Positions 8,939 through 16,684 of a stretch of DNA of 64,000 bases are shown here, piece by piece. The stretch lies in the NCBI GenBank assembly GCA_017307275.1, contig JAFKFK010000028.1, positions 22,184-86,183 of the forward strand, read 5' to 3'. The notes under the pieces were generated by a model. That model worked only from the letters and a program-made list of their open reading frames with translations. It was not told where the DNA came from and made no database searches. Source of the DNA: Alphaproteobacteria bacterium (GTDB taxonomy: Bacteria; Pseudomonadota; Alphaproteobacteria; Reyranellales; Reyranellaceae). The position numbers were made by a program, and so were the translations under genes. Each line of letters opens with the position of its first letter. The stretch's first letter is position 1.

Positions 8939-9559
8939 CTATGGATGTCCGAGCAGGGCCTGGCGGAAGCGATCCTTGAGATGCGCGCCGTCCTGCGGTG
9001 GCATGACGAACTCTAGCTTTTCGACCATCACCTTTACGAGCCGAAACACAGGACCCTTCTTGGTGCGGGCGTCCTTCACAAGCGCCGCAACTTCGGAAGC
9101 GTCGCGGACCGTGCCGGTATCGGCGATGCCGCAGCCCTTGGCGATCATGGCGAGATCGGTGCCGGCGCCCGAATCGGTCGGGCCGTTGTTGAGCGGGCTG
9201 GTGTGTGTCGCCTGATTGCCGGTCTCGCCGAACTTCTCGTTGTCGAGCACGACGATGGCGAGATTGTCCGGCTGCTGGGCAGCAACGGTCGCCAGAGAGC
9301 CCAGGCTCATCAGCATGTCGCCGTCGCCGGTGATGACCAGCACGCGCTTCTTGGGCTGTGCCAGGGCGAGACCCAGGCCCATGCCGACCGGTGCGCCCAT
9401 CGAGCCCCACAGCGGCATGTTGAGCGGGCGGTCGCCGGCTTCGGTGATGTCCCAGTTGGACGAGCCGAGGCCTGCGATCACCAGCAGATTGTCGTCGGCG
9501 CCTTCGAGGATCTTCTTCACCAGCGGGCGGCGCTGGAGCGTTGCCTTCTGCGTGCTCAT
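8939..9559 (-). CDS. ThDP-dependent decarboxylase, beta (cofactor-binding) subunit, ComE/phosphonopyruvate decarboxylase-like
   Basis: 206 residues covering the C-terminal PP domain of a thiamine-diphosphate enzyme. The ThDP/Mg motif is GDGDMLMSLGSL and ends about 30 residues later at the Asn of VVLDNEKFGETGNQ. The separate alpha subunit gene lies one base upstream. Split two-subunit architecture of this size is known for sulfopyruvate decarboxylase (ComDE), and related single-chain enzymes act on phosphonopyruvate. It presumably decarboxylates a 2-oxo acid with an anionic tail. The true substrate is unproven, and the neighbourhood has no coenzyme M or phosphonate genes. Confidence 0.82.
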   Translation of the reverse strand: MSTQKATLQRRPLVKKILEGADDNLLVIAGLGSSNWDITEAGDRPLNMPLWGSMGAPVGMGLGLALAQPKKRVLVITGDGDMLMSLGSLATVAAQQPDNLAIVVLDNEKFGETGNQATHTSPLNNGPTDSGAGTDLAMIAKGCGIADTGTVRDASEVAALVKDARTKKGPVFRLVKVMVEKLEFVMPPQDGAHLKDRFRQALLGHP

Positions 9560-9560
9560 G

Positions 9561-10091
9561 TTACTTCTTCCCGAAATTCTTGATGCCGATCAGCTTCTGG
9601 CGCAGCAGAACCGCGACGGACTGGCCGCCGTTGAAGGCCGAGCGCGCGGCGGCATCGACGGTCGTCTTCACCTCGTCGGCAGTCTCAACCGAGTAGAGCA
9701 GCACGCCCATCGCCTCGAGCACCTTCGGCGTCGCCTGGCCCATGGGATACTGCCAGGAATTGAACTCGCCCCAGTCGCCGCGCATCGTGATCAGCGTCAG
9801 GAATGGAAAGCGCAGGGTCTTGGGCATGCCCATCAGGTTGATGGTGTTGCCCACGCCTGAGCTCTGCATCAGCAGGACCGAACGTTGCCCGCCCAGCCAC
9901 GCCCCGGCGGCGAGCGGAATGCCCTCCTCCTCGGTCGTGAGCGCCAGGGTGCGCATGGAATTGGAGCGCTGGCAGGCCTCGATCAGGCGTCCGTGGCCGG
10001 CGTCGGGCACGTGATAGACCTGCTTCACGTCGTGATCCTGCAGGACCTCGAAAATCTGGTCGCGCCATTCAGGCGTCGCGCTGGCGTTCAT
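9561..10091 (-). CDS. ThDP-dependent decarboxylase, alpha (Pyr domain) subunit, ComD/phosphonopyruvate decarboxylase-like
   Basis: 176 residues forming the N-terminal Pyr domain. The catalytic glutamate region is in LALTTEEEGIPLAAGAWLGG, and QSSGVGNTINLMGMP follows as in sulfo- and phosphonopyruvate decarboxylases. It is the first gene of the operon with the beta subunit and the C45-type hydrolase. Its start is about 100 bases from a divergent LysR gene with an AGCTATA-N9-TATAGCT dyad between them, so LysR-controlled induction by a substrate is likely. What is seen is a two-subunit ThDP enzyme. Substrate naming is by family resemblance only. Confidence 0.82.
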   Translation of the reverse strand: MNASATPEWRDQIFEVLQDHDVKQVYHVPDAGHGRLIEACQRSNSMRTLALTTEEEGIPLAAGAWLGGQRSVLLMQSSGVGNTINLMGMPKTLRFPFLTLITMRGDWGEFNSWQYPMGQATPKVLEAMGVLLYSVETADEVKTTVDAAARSAFNGGQSVAVLLRQKLIGIKNFGKK

Positions 10092-10186
10092 GTCTCTCCC
10101 GTCTCGGGCTGCTTCAAGGAAGGCGATAACGAAGGGCAGATACTAGCTATCACCAAGTTCGCCATCGAAGACCATTCTCTGTGATC

Positions 10187-10209
10187 AGCTATAGCGATAT
10201 TGTATAGCT
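10187..10209. promoter_or_regulatory. Putative LysR-type operator (AGCTATA-N9-TATAGCT)
   Basis: A perfect 7-base inverted repeat separated by 9 bases, of the length expected for a LysR recognition site. It lies directly upstream of the LysR start at 10212. A further AGCTAT half-site lies at 10145-10150, nearer the divergent ThDP operon. The two-site layout (recognition plus activation site) is typical for LysR regulators. Confidence 0.6.
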
Positions 10210-10211
10210 CA

Positions 10212-11153
10212 ATGGAGCTTTCCCAACTCCGCACGCTGATCCACGTCGCCGAGCTCGGCAGCCTGAGCAAGGCGGCCGAGCGCCTGGGCATCGCCCAGCC
10301 GGCCCTCAGCCGCCAGATCCGGATGCTGGAAGAAGAGCTCGCCGTGCGCCTGTTCGCCCGCCACGGCCGCGGCATGATCCTGACGGACAAGGGCCGCGAG
10401 ATCCTGGAACACGCCACGAGGGTCATGGTCGAGCTGGAGGAGATCCGCGCCGCGGCCTCCGACCTCGACACGCCGTTGCGTGGCCGGATCGGCATCGGCT
10501 TTCCGCCGACGGTCGCCGACATCATCTCGGTTCCCCTGGTCGCGGCCTTCGGGAAGGCGCATCCGCAAGTCGAGTTGCGCCTGGTCGGCGCCTACACCGG
10601 CTACCTGCTCGACTGGCTGCATCGCGGCGAGATCGACCTTGCCGTCCTCTACGATCCGCACTCCGCCCGGTCGCTGCGCTCCCAACCTCTGCTGCTCGAA
10701 AACCTGTTCCTGATCGGACCGCCCGACTCAGGGCTCTCAGGCACCCGCGCCATTCCATTCAAGGACCTCGAGGGTCGGCGCGTGTTGCTGCCCAGCACGC
10801 GCCACGGATTGCGGACGATCGTTGAGCAATGCGCAACAGAAGCGGGCATCGCCCTCAACGTCGCGGTCGAAGCAGATTCTTATGCGACGCTGAAGGACCT
10901 GGTGCGCCACGGCCATGGCTGGACGATCCTGCCCCTGCCACCCATTCACGACGACATCGCCGCCAACCGTCTGGCAGCCGCCCCCTTGATTGATCCCGTG
11001 CCAGTCCGACGACTGGTCCTGTCCTATCCCGCGGACCGGCCCGTCCTGCGCCTCGCGAGATTTGCCGGCGACACCATCGCCGACATCGTGACCGATCATG
11101 TCGAAAGAGGAATCTGGCCCGGGCAACTCCTCCATCAACCATCGTCGGCTTAG
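10212..11153 (+). CDS. LysR family transcriptional regulator
   Basis: 313 residues. The helix-turn-helix is in LRTLIHVAELGSLSKAAERL plus GIAQPALSRQIRMLEEELAV. The effector domain follows (RIGIGFPPTVADIISVPLVA, GEIDLAVLYDP). The N-terminus looks like the Nac/CynR-type subgroup. I chose the ATG at 10212 because the upstream alternative TTG adds residues before the conserved MELSQLRTL start. It is divergent from the ThDP decarboxylase operon and probably controls it. Its stop overlaps the convergent hemJ stop by 4 bases. Confidence 0.9.
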   Translation: MELSQLRTLIHVAELGSLSKAAERLGIAQPALSRQIRMLEEELAVRLFARHGRGMILTDKGREILEHATRVMVELEEIRAAASDLDTPLRGRIGIGFPPTVADIISVPLVAAFGKAHPQVELRLVGAYTGYLLDWLHRGEIDLAVLYDPHSARSLRSQPLLLENLFLIGPPDSGLSGTRAIPFKDLEGRRVLLPSTRHGLRTIVEQCATEAGIALNVAVEADSYATLKDLVRHGHGWTILPLPPIHDDIAANRLAAAPLIDPVPVRRLVLSYPADRPVLRLARFAGDTIADIVTDHVERGIWPGQLLHQPSSA

Positions 11154-11575
11154 AGCGGCTTCAGCACCACCAGGAACACGATGCCGATCATCAGCAGGGT
11201 CGGCACTTCGTTCCACCAGCGATAGTAGGTGGCGGGCCGCGTGTTGCGGTCGGCCTCGAATGTCTTGCGCCAGCGGCCGTAGAGGTGGTGCACGAAGGTG
11301 AGTACGCAGACGAGGGCGAACTTCATGTGCAGCCAGCCGGCATGCCACCATTCGCCCTGCCAGGCGAGCAGCAGCCCGAATATCCAGACGAGGATCATTG
11401 CCGGATTCATGATGCCGCGCAGCAGGCGGCGCTCCATTACCTTGAACGTCTCGCTTTGCGGCGAACCCGGCGGCGCATCGGCGTGATAGACGAACAGGCG
11501 CGGCAGGTAGAGAAGGCCCGCCATCCACGCGATGACGGCCACGATGTGCAGCGCCTTCAAGACCTCGTAGAGCAT
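11150..11575 (-). CDS. hemJ: Protoporphyrinogen IX oxidase HemJ
   Basis: 141 residues, four transmembrane helices, starting MLYEVLKALHIVAVIAWMAG. It contains the family's conserved His near residue 10 and the KFALVCVLTFVHHLYGRW segment. HemJ carries out the penultimate haem step in bacteria lacking HemG/HemY. The open frame continues upstream through hemH, but the ATG at 11575 shares its A with the hemH TGA (TGATG coupling), which fixes the start. It is last in hemE-hemH-hemJ. Confidence 0.93.
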   Translation of the reverse strand: MLYEVLKALHIVAVIAWMAGLLYLPRLFVYHADAPPGSPQSETFKVMERRLLRGIMNPAMILVWIFGLLLAWQGEWWHAGWLHMKFALVCVLTFVHHLYGRWRKTFEADRNTRPATYYRWWNEVPTLLMIGIVFLVVLKPL

Positions 11576-12606
11576 CACACGCTTCCGGCGATCAGAGGAC
11601 AACCCGTGTGAACATGGCGGCAGGGCATCGACTTCGCGCCGTGGCAAACGGCCACCTGCGGATCGGCCAGGACCGCACGCACGCGATCGGCAAGTCCTGC
11701 GATGAAGGCAGGGTGCGTCCCGACAGTCGGCACTCGGACATAGGTCGGTACGGCGCTCTTCTCGGCGAGATGGCGATATTCCATGTCGAGCTCGACCAGC
11801 GTTTCCGAATGCTCCGACACGAAACTCAGCGGATAGAGCACGACCGCCTTTTTGTCCGTGCCGGCGCGCGCAATCTCGGCATCCGTCGACGGACCGATCC
11901 ATTTCAGCGGGCCAACACGGCTCTGATAGCAGACCGACCAATCGAGACCGCCGATCCGGTCGGCAATCGCCTGCGCGGTGCGTTCGACCTGCGCCTGATA
12001 GGGATCGCCGGCCTTGATCACGCGTTCGGGCAGACCGTGCGCTGAAAAGAGCACACGGGACGGCTGGTTTCCAGCCTCGCGCAGGCCTTGCCGCAGGAGT
12101 TCGACCGACGCCGAGATAAAGCCTTCCTCGTCGGGATAGCAGCAGACGGTTTGCGTCGGCGCCGAGAGCTTGGCCTTGGCCGCCGTTTCGCGCCACGCCT
12201 TCACCGAGGAGTCCGTCGTCGTGGTCGAGAACTGCGGATAGAGCGGCAGCAACACAATACGGTCCGGTGCAAAGCGCTTCACCGAACGCACAACGGCCTC
12301 CGTCATCGGGTGCCAGTAGCGCATGCAGACATAGCCGCGCCATTCGTGTTCGGTGCCCAGCGCCTCTTCGAGCGCGCGCGCCTGCGCCTCGGTCTGGCCG
12401 AGGATCGGCGAGCTGCCGCCGATCTTTGCGTAGATGTCCCGGGCTTTCGGCGCGCGACGGTTGGCGATGAAATTCGCCAGCGGGCCACGCAACAGCGACG
12501 GCAGGCGCAGGATGGCAGGATCGCTGAACAGGTTGCGCAGGAAAGGCTGCACGGCCTCGGGCGAATCCGGGCCGCCGAGATTGAACAGGACGATGGCGAT
12601 CTTCAT
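11575..12606 (-). CDS. hemH: Ferrochelatase
   Basis: 343 residues. HemH inserts ferrous iron into protoporphyrin IX. The start is MKIAIVLFNLGGPDSPEAVQ, a diagnostic opening. The active-site His lies in LFSAHGLPERVIKAGDPY and the conserved acidic region in VVLYPLSFVSEHSETLVELD. Length is normal. It overlaps hemE by 4 bases and hemJ by 1 base, consistent with translational coupling. The C-terminus has Cys residues (VAVCHGAKSMPCRHVHTGCP), which could hint at an iron-sulfur site as seen in some ferrochelatases. That part is not verified. Confidence 0.96.
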   Translation of the reverse strand: MKIAIVLFNLGGPDSPEAVQPFLRNLFSDPAILRLPSLLRGPLANFIANRRAPKARDIYAKIGGSSPILGQTEAQARALEEALGTEHEWRGYVCMRYWHPMTEAVVRSVKRFAPDRIVLLPLYPQFSTTTTDSSVKAWRETAAKAKLSAPTQTVCCYPDEEGFISASVELLRQGLREAGNQPSRVLFSAHGLPERVIKAGDPYQAQVERTAQAIADRIGGLDWSVCYQSRVGPLKWIGPSTDAEIARAGTDKKAVVLYPLSFVSEHSETLVELDMEYRHLAEKSAVPTYVRVPTVGTHPAFIAGLADRVRAVLADPQVAVCHGAKSMPCRHVHTGCPLIAGSV

Positions 12607-13646
12607 TCGGTCCCAGGCTTCCAGTTGCGCACGATCTCAACCAGTTGCGCGACATGCTCGGGCGGCGTTTGCGGCACCACGCCGTGACCGAGATTGAACA
12701 CGAAGGAACCATGGCCGAGCTTGTCGAGAATGCGCGTGGCCTCTCGTTCCAGCGCCGCGCCGCCCGCCACGAGCATGATGGGATCGAGATTGCCCTGCAC
12801 ACAGATATGCGGCTGCAGCTCCTTGGCGGCCCAATGCGCACCAATGCCGGTATCGATCGAGAGTGCGGTGAAACTGTCGGGGCGCCGGTACATCAACGCT
12901 GCCGGACCGACGGCGCGCGGAAAAGCGATGATCGGGATCGACGGATGACGCTCGCGCAAGCCCTTGGAAATCCGCACCAGGGGATCGAGCGACCAGCGGA
13001 AAAGCTGTTCCTCCGGCAGCACACCGGCCCAGGAATCGAAGAGTTGGACGGCGTCGGCGCCGGCTTCGACCTGGTTGGAAAGATGATCGACCAAGGAATC
13101 GACCAGCAGGTCGATCAGCAGGCCGAAGGATTCCGGATGGGCATAGGCCCACTTCTTCACCTTGGCGAAATCCTTGCTGCCGCTTCCTTCGATCATGTAG
13201 CAGGCGAGCGTGAAGGGCGCGCCGGCGAAGCCCAGCAGAGCGGTTTCCTTGGGCAGCGCTGCGCGTGTTTGCTTGATAGCCTCATAGACCGGCGCCAGAA
13301 AATCGCCGAGCCGGGCCCGCGAGAGCTTCCCGAACTGCGCCGGATCGGTCAGGGCCTCGAGCTTCGGTCCCTCGCCCTCCTCGAACCAGACCTTCTGCCC
13401 GAGCGCATCGGGAACCACGAGGATGTCGGAGAAGATGATGGCCGCGTCGAAGCCAAAGCGCCGGATCGGCTGCAAAGTGACTTCGACGGCCTTGTCCGGC
13501 GTGTAGCAGAATTCGAGGAACGACTTGGTCGTCGCGCGCACGGCACGATACTCCGGCAGGTACCGGCCCGCCTGACGCATCAACCAGACCGGCGGCGTCG
13601 CAAAGCGCCGCCCGGCCAGTGTTTCCAGGAATTTATTGCCGCTCAC
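12603..13646 (-). CDS. hemE: Uroporphyrinogen decarboxylase
   Basis: 347 residues. HemE decarboxylates uroporphyrinogen III to coproporphyrinogen III in the cytoplasm. Signature PPVWLMRQAGRYLPEYRAVR lies at residues about 18-37, and the second signature IIFSDILVVPDALGQKVWFE follows. Start is GTG at 13646, with GAGGA about 8 bases upstream. It is first of the hemE-hemH-hemJ operon. It is transcribed away from the 323-base gap that separates it from the DUF299 kinase gene, the arrangement flanking the Caulobacter and Rickettsia origins. Confidence 0.97.
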   Translation of the reverse strand: MSGNKFLETLAGRRFATPPVWLMRQAGRYLPEYRAVRATTKSFLEFCYTPDKAVEVTLQPIRRFGFDAAIIFSDILVVPDALGQKVWFEEGEGPKLEALTDPAQFGKLSRARLGDFLAPVYEAIKQTRAALPKETALLGFAGAPFTLACYMIEGSGSKDFAKVKKWAYAHPESFGLLIDLLVDSLVDHLSNQVEAGADAVQLFDSWAGVLPEEQLFRWSLDPLVRISKGLRERHPSIPIIAFPRAVGPAALMYRRPDSFTALSIDTGIGAHWAAKELQPHICVQGNLDPIMLVAGGAALEREATRILDKLGHGSFVFNLGHGVVPQTPPEHVAQLVEIVRNWKPGTE

Positions 13647-13969
13647 ACGTCATCCTCATGCCTACCCTCTTACTCTATTCATAATAGGTAGTAGCAGTAG
13701 TAGGGCCTGTGGCATGTGGGGATGCGCCTTATTGGCCAACCTTCCCCAGATGCCTGTGGACCAGGAAAGGCCGATTCCATGCGATTCTAGCGCAGGATTC
13801 CCGATTCACAGGACTTTCCCGCAAGCTTGTCCGCAAGGGACGATCCTCGGGATCGGAGAGGCGAGTCGGGTCTCGAATCCGGGGCTCGTGGACAACGGCC
13901 CGACCTGTCCCCGTGTTCCAACAGCCAATCCCACGTTTCTCCCGAGGGTCCTGTGGGGTAAAACGAAGC
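13647..13969. other. oriC: Proposed chromosomal replication origin (oriC) region
   Basis: A 323-base non-coding gap between divergent hemE and the DUF299 kinase gene. The hemE-RP001 gap is the known origin site in Caulobacter crescentus and Rickettsia prowazekii, and RP001 is, to my knowledge, a DUF299 homologue. Seen here: an AT-richer stretch at 13667-13693; near-DnaA boxes with two mismatches to TTATCCACA (TGGTCCACA on minus at 13755-13763, CGATTCACA at 13802-13810, TTGTCCGCA at 13827-13835, TTGTCCACG on minus at 13887-13895); and five GANTC (CcrM) sites at 13773, 13783, 13796, 13803 and 13875. No canonical strong DnaA box or TTAA-N7-TTAA CtrA site was found. Promoters for both flanking genes must also lie here. 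Confidence 0.6.
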
Positions 13970-14803
13970 GTGGCGAACCGGAACTTCCATGTGCACCTCG
14001 TCTCCGACTCGACCGGCGAGACCGTGTCGAGCGTGGCGCGTGCTTGCCTCGTGCAATATGAGGGCATCTTCGTTCAGGAGCATGTCTGGTCGCTGGTGCG
14101 CACGCCCGGCCAGATGGAAAAGGTGATGCAGGCGGTCGAGCGCGACCGTGGCCCCGTCCTTTACACGCTGGTCGATCCCGAGCTGCGCGACGTCGTGCGC
14201 GACCATTGCCGGCGCCTGCAATTACCCTGCGTCGGCGTGCTCGACCAGGCGATGAGCGTGCTGGCCGTCCACTTCCATTCCAAGAGCGAGCAGTGGCCGG
14301 GCCGTCAGCATCAGCTCGACGAAGGCTATTTCGACCGCATCGACGCCATGCACTACACCTTGGCGCACGACGACGGTCAGTCGACGCACGATCTGGAAGA
14401 CGCCGACGTGATCCTGGTGGGACCGTCGCGCACCTCCAAAACACCGACCTGTGTCTATCTGGCCAACCGTGGCGTACGCGCGGCCAACGTGCCGCTGGTG
14501 CCGGCCGTGGCGCCGCCCGTCGAGCTCGAAGAGGCCAAGCGCCCGTTGATCGTGGGACTGATCACCGATCCGGAGCGGCTGGTGCAGATCCGGGTCAACC
14601 GTCTACGTCTCATGCAGCAGGAGACCGAGACGGACTATACCGACATGGAAAGGGTGCAGCGCGAAATCCAGGAAGCGCGCCGCCTTTACGCCCGCCGCAA
14701 GTGGGCGACCATCGATGTCACGCGCCGTTCCATCGAAGAGACGGCCGCGTCGATCCTGCAAATGTTGGCGAGTCGTCGCGAGCAGAGGTTGCAGGCCGGA
14801 TAA
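13970..14803 (+). CDS. Pyruvate, phosphate dikinase / PEP synthase regulatory protein (DUF299 kinase-phosphorylase)
   Basis: 277 residues with the GTG start at 13970, chosen because homologues begin just before HVHLVSDSTGETVSSVARA. Upstream frame is non-coding origin sequence. The ADP/Pi-binding loop is VGPSRTSKTPTCVYLANRG. The family reversibly phosphorylates PPDK or PEP synthase using ADP as donor. The sequence does not tell which enzyme is the target, and neither is in the window. It is co-directional with replication leaving the proposed origin. A small secreted-protein gene follows 17 bases downstream. Confidence 0.93.
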   Translation: MANRNFHVHLVSDSTGETVSSVARACLVQYEGIFVQEHVWSLVRTPGQMEKVMQAVERDRGPVLYTLVDPELRDVVRDHCRRLQLPCVGVLDQAMSVLAVHFHSKSEQWPGRQHQLDEGYFDRIDAMHYTLAHDDGQSTHDLEDADVILVGPSRTSKTPTCVYLANRGVRAANVPLVPAVAPPVELEEAKRPLIVGLITDPERLVQIRVNRLRLMQQETETDYTDMERVQREIQEARRLYARRKWATIDVTRRSIEETAASILQMLASRREQRLQAG

Positions 14804-14820
14804 CGAAGCAGGAGGCGACC

Positions 14821-15255
14821 ATGAAGGCAGCCTTTGTAGCGTTGGGTCTGGTGTTTGGGAGTGCAGCGGCGTTTGCCGCAAACGGTATCACGGCGGCATT
14901 CGCCGCCAATGGCATCGACGTCAAGCGCGGCGGCGATGCCAACATCTATGGCAACTGCGTGCCGAGCCTCGTCGTCGAGAACAAGTCGGGCGAGACAATC
15001 GGCTATCTCCAGGTCGACGTCGTGCTGGCGCTCAACGATGGGCGCGAGCGGACGATCGAGCTGGCATCGGCCTATCGCGACGGCGCGCCGTTCCCGATCG
15101 CTCCCGGGGCGACGGCGACCCTGAAGCAGCATCTCGACCTGTCGCGGGCGCTCGGCGTGCCCTGCGGCGAGGTCAAGGAACGCAAGGTCTCTCGGACGAT
15201 CTGCGAGACAGCGCGTGGCACAGCCTGTGCATCGTCAGTCTCCGTAAAACCCTGA
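14821..15255 (+). CDS. Secreted hypothetical protein with duplicated signal-peptide end
   Basis: 144 residues with an N-terminal signal peptide (MKAAFVALGLVFGSAAAFA). A 9-residue direct duplication (AAFAANGI twice, residues about 16-32) repeats the probable signal-peptidase site. The mature part is a beta-rich domain with cysteines in YGNCVPS, GVPCGEV, TICETA and TACAS, suggesting two disulfides in the periplasm. I recognise no family. An AGGAGG ribosome-binding site lies 5 bases before ATG. It is followed 10 bases later by a tripartite-type binding protein gene. Confidence 0.78.
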   Translation: MKAAFVALGLVFGSAAAFAANGITAAFAANGIDVKRGGDANIYGNCVPSLVVENKSGETIGYLQVDVVLALNDGRERTIELASAYRDGAPFPIAPGATATLKQHLDLSRALGVPCGEVKERKVSRTICETARGTACASSVSVKP

Positions 15256-15265
15256 GGCACTACCC

Positions 15266-16249
15266 ATGAAACTCCGTCGCAGGACTTTGATTGGCGCCGC
15301 CGGCGTCTCCCTTTTGGCTGCCCCGGCGATCGGGCCAGCACGAGCCCAAAGCGATTTTCCCAACAAGGCGCTGAAGATGATCGTCCCCTACCCGCCCGGC
15401 GGCGGCACGGACGGGCTGGGGCGCATTACGGCTCAATTCCTGGGCGAAAAGCTCGGCCAGCAGATCGTCGTCCAGAATATCGGCGGCGCTTCCGGCACCA
15501 TCGGGTCCGATACGGTGCGGCGCGCCGAACCCGATGGTTACACCTTGCTGTTCAACGCCAGCCTCTTTGTTCTCGGCAAGACTATCGTGCCGTCCTGCCC
15601 CTACGATCCGCAGACGGACTTTCGCGCCATTGCCCAAGCGGGCGAAGCGCCGCTGGTTCTGCTCGCCAACAACAACGTGCCGGGCAACGACTATGCCGCG
15701 GTCATGGCGGCGGTGAAGAAGGAGCCGAAGAAGTACTTCTTTGCTCTTTCCTCCGGTGGCTCGGCCGGCCACATCGCGACCTTGGCCTTCCTGAAGCAGA
15801 CTGGACTGCCGCTCGACACGATCATGTACAAGGGCACGGCGCCGGCAAACACCGACCTGATGTCGGGCGCGGTGCAGTTCTTCATGGACCCCTGGACGGC
15901 ATTGCTGCCGCTCGCCACGTCGGGCCGCGCCAAGGGCCTGTTCGTGACCTCGAAGCAGCGCACGCCGCTGGCACCCAACATTCCGACCACCGACGAAGTC
16001 GGGCTGAAGGACTTCCATCTGAGCTCCTGGTACGGCGTCTGGGCGCCCAAGGACACGTCCGACGCCGTCGTGAACAAGCTCGCGGGCGCAATGGCCGAAG
16101 TCTCCAAGGACAAGGCGTTCATCGAAAAGACCACGTCGCTCGGCATCGTGCCCACAGCGCGCGGCCCCAAGGAGTTCGCTGCGTTCATCAAGCAGGAAGT
16201 CGATACCAACACCGCCCTCCTGAAGGACGCTGGCTTCAAGCCGGAGTAG
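15266..16249 (+). CDS. Bug/TctC-family tripartite tricarboxylate transporter substrate-binding protein
   Basis: 327 residues with a twin-arginine-like start (MKLRRRTLIGAAGVSLLAAP) and export to the periplasm. Typical Bug blocks are seen: ALKMIVPYPPGGGTDGLGRI, GASGTIGSDTVRRAEPDGYT, MYKGTAPANTDLMSGAVQ and ELSSWYGVWAP-like LSSWYGVWAP. The family binds carboxylated or small organic ligands. No TctA/TctB membrane genes are nearby, so it is an orphan receptor, as is common in proteobacteria with many Bug genes. Ligand unknown. Confidence 0.92.
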   Translation: MKLRRRTLIGAAGVSLLAAPAIGPARAQSDFPNKALKMIVPYPPGGGTDGLGRITAQFLGEKLGQQIVVQNIGGASGTIGSDTVRRAEPDGYTLLFNASLFVLGKTIVPSCPYDPQTDFRAIAQAGEAPLVLLANNNVPGNDYAAVMAAVKKEPKKYFFALSSGGSAGHIATLAFLKQTGLPLDTIMYKGTAPANTDLMSGAVQFFMDPWTALLPLATSGRAKGLFVTSKQRTPLAPNIPTTDEVGLKDFHLSSWYGVWAPKDTSDAVVNKLAGAMAEVSKDKAFIEKTTSLGIVPTARGPKEFAAFIKQEVDTNTALLKDAGFKPE

Positions 16250-16363
16250 TTTTCAGCCTGTTCCCGGACGGCAGCTTTCGTCGCCTTGCGGCGACGATTG
16301 CTGGCGCGTACAGCGCTGCCTTCGCGACTCTCCAGTGGAGCCGTTGCAAGGAGCGAGACGAGA

Positions 16364-16669
16364 ATGGCAGATCCCGACGACGAGTATGTCTACGACGAAG
16401 CCTCGGGCGAATGGATACCCGCTGCCGAAGCAGCAAGTAAGGCCGCGGTGGCTACTGTCGAGGTGCGTGATGCCGTCGGCAATATTCTGGCTGACGGCGA
16501 TAGCGTGGTTCTGACCAAGGATCTGAAGGTCAAAGGTGCAAACCAGACGCTGCGACGCGGCACGACCATCCGATCGATCCGCCTGACAGGAGACCCCCAG
16601 GAGATCGATTGCCGCTACGAAGGCATCAAAGGTCTCGTGCTGCGCGCCGAATTCGTCCGAAAGCGCTGA
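16364..16669 (+). CDS. PhnA/YjdM-like protein lacking the zinc-ribbon cysteines
   Basis: 101 residues. The C-terminal PhnA domain is plain: VRDAVGNILADGDSVVLTKD, then LKVKGANQTLRRGTTIRSIR, and EIDCRYEGIKGLVLRAEFV. In ordinary PhnA/YjdM a zinc ribbon with four Cys precedes this. Here only a shortened YVYDEASGEWIPA remnant remains and no ribbon Cys. ATG 16364 was chosen because AAGGAG lies about 10 bases upstream. The family role is unclear (it is not a phosphonoacetate hydrolase in E. coli). It converges on glnD. Confidence 0.82.
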   Translation: MADPDDEYVYDEASGEWIPAAEAASKAAVATVEVRDAVGNILADGDSVVLTKDLKVKGANQTLRRGTTIRSIRLTGDPQEIDCRYEGIKGLVLRAEFVRKR

Positions 16670-16684
16670 AAGCAGCCGGGCAGA

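Noticed and set aside
11576..12844. N-terminal extension of the hemJ frame
   Set aside because: It runs through hemH in another frame and has no homology. The hemJ start at 11575 is fixed by the coupled stop/start.
13709..13969. N-terminal extension of the DUF299 kinase frame
   Set aside because: Family proteins begin at the segment reached from the GTG at 13970, and the extension lies over the proposed origin.
15266..16249. Complete tripartite tricarboxylate transporter
   Set aside because: Only the binding protein is present; TctA and TctB genes are not in the window.
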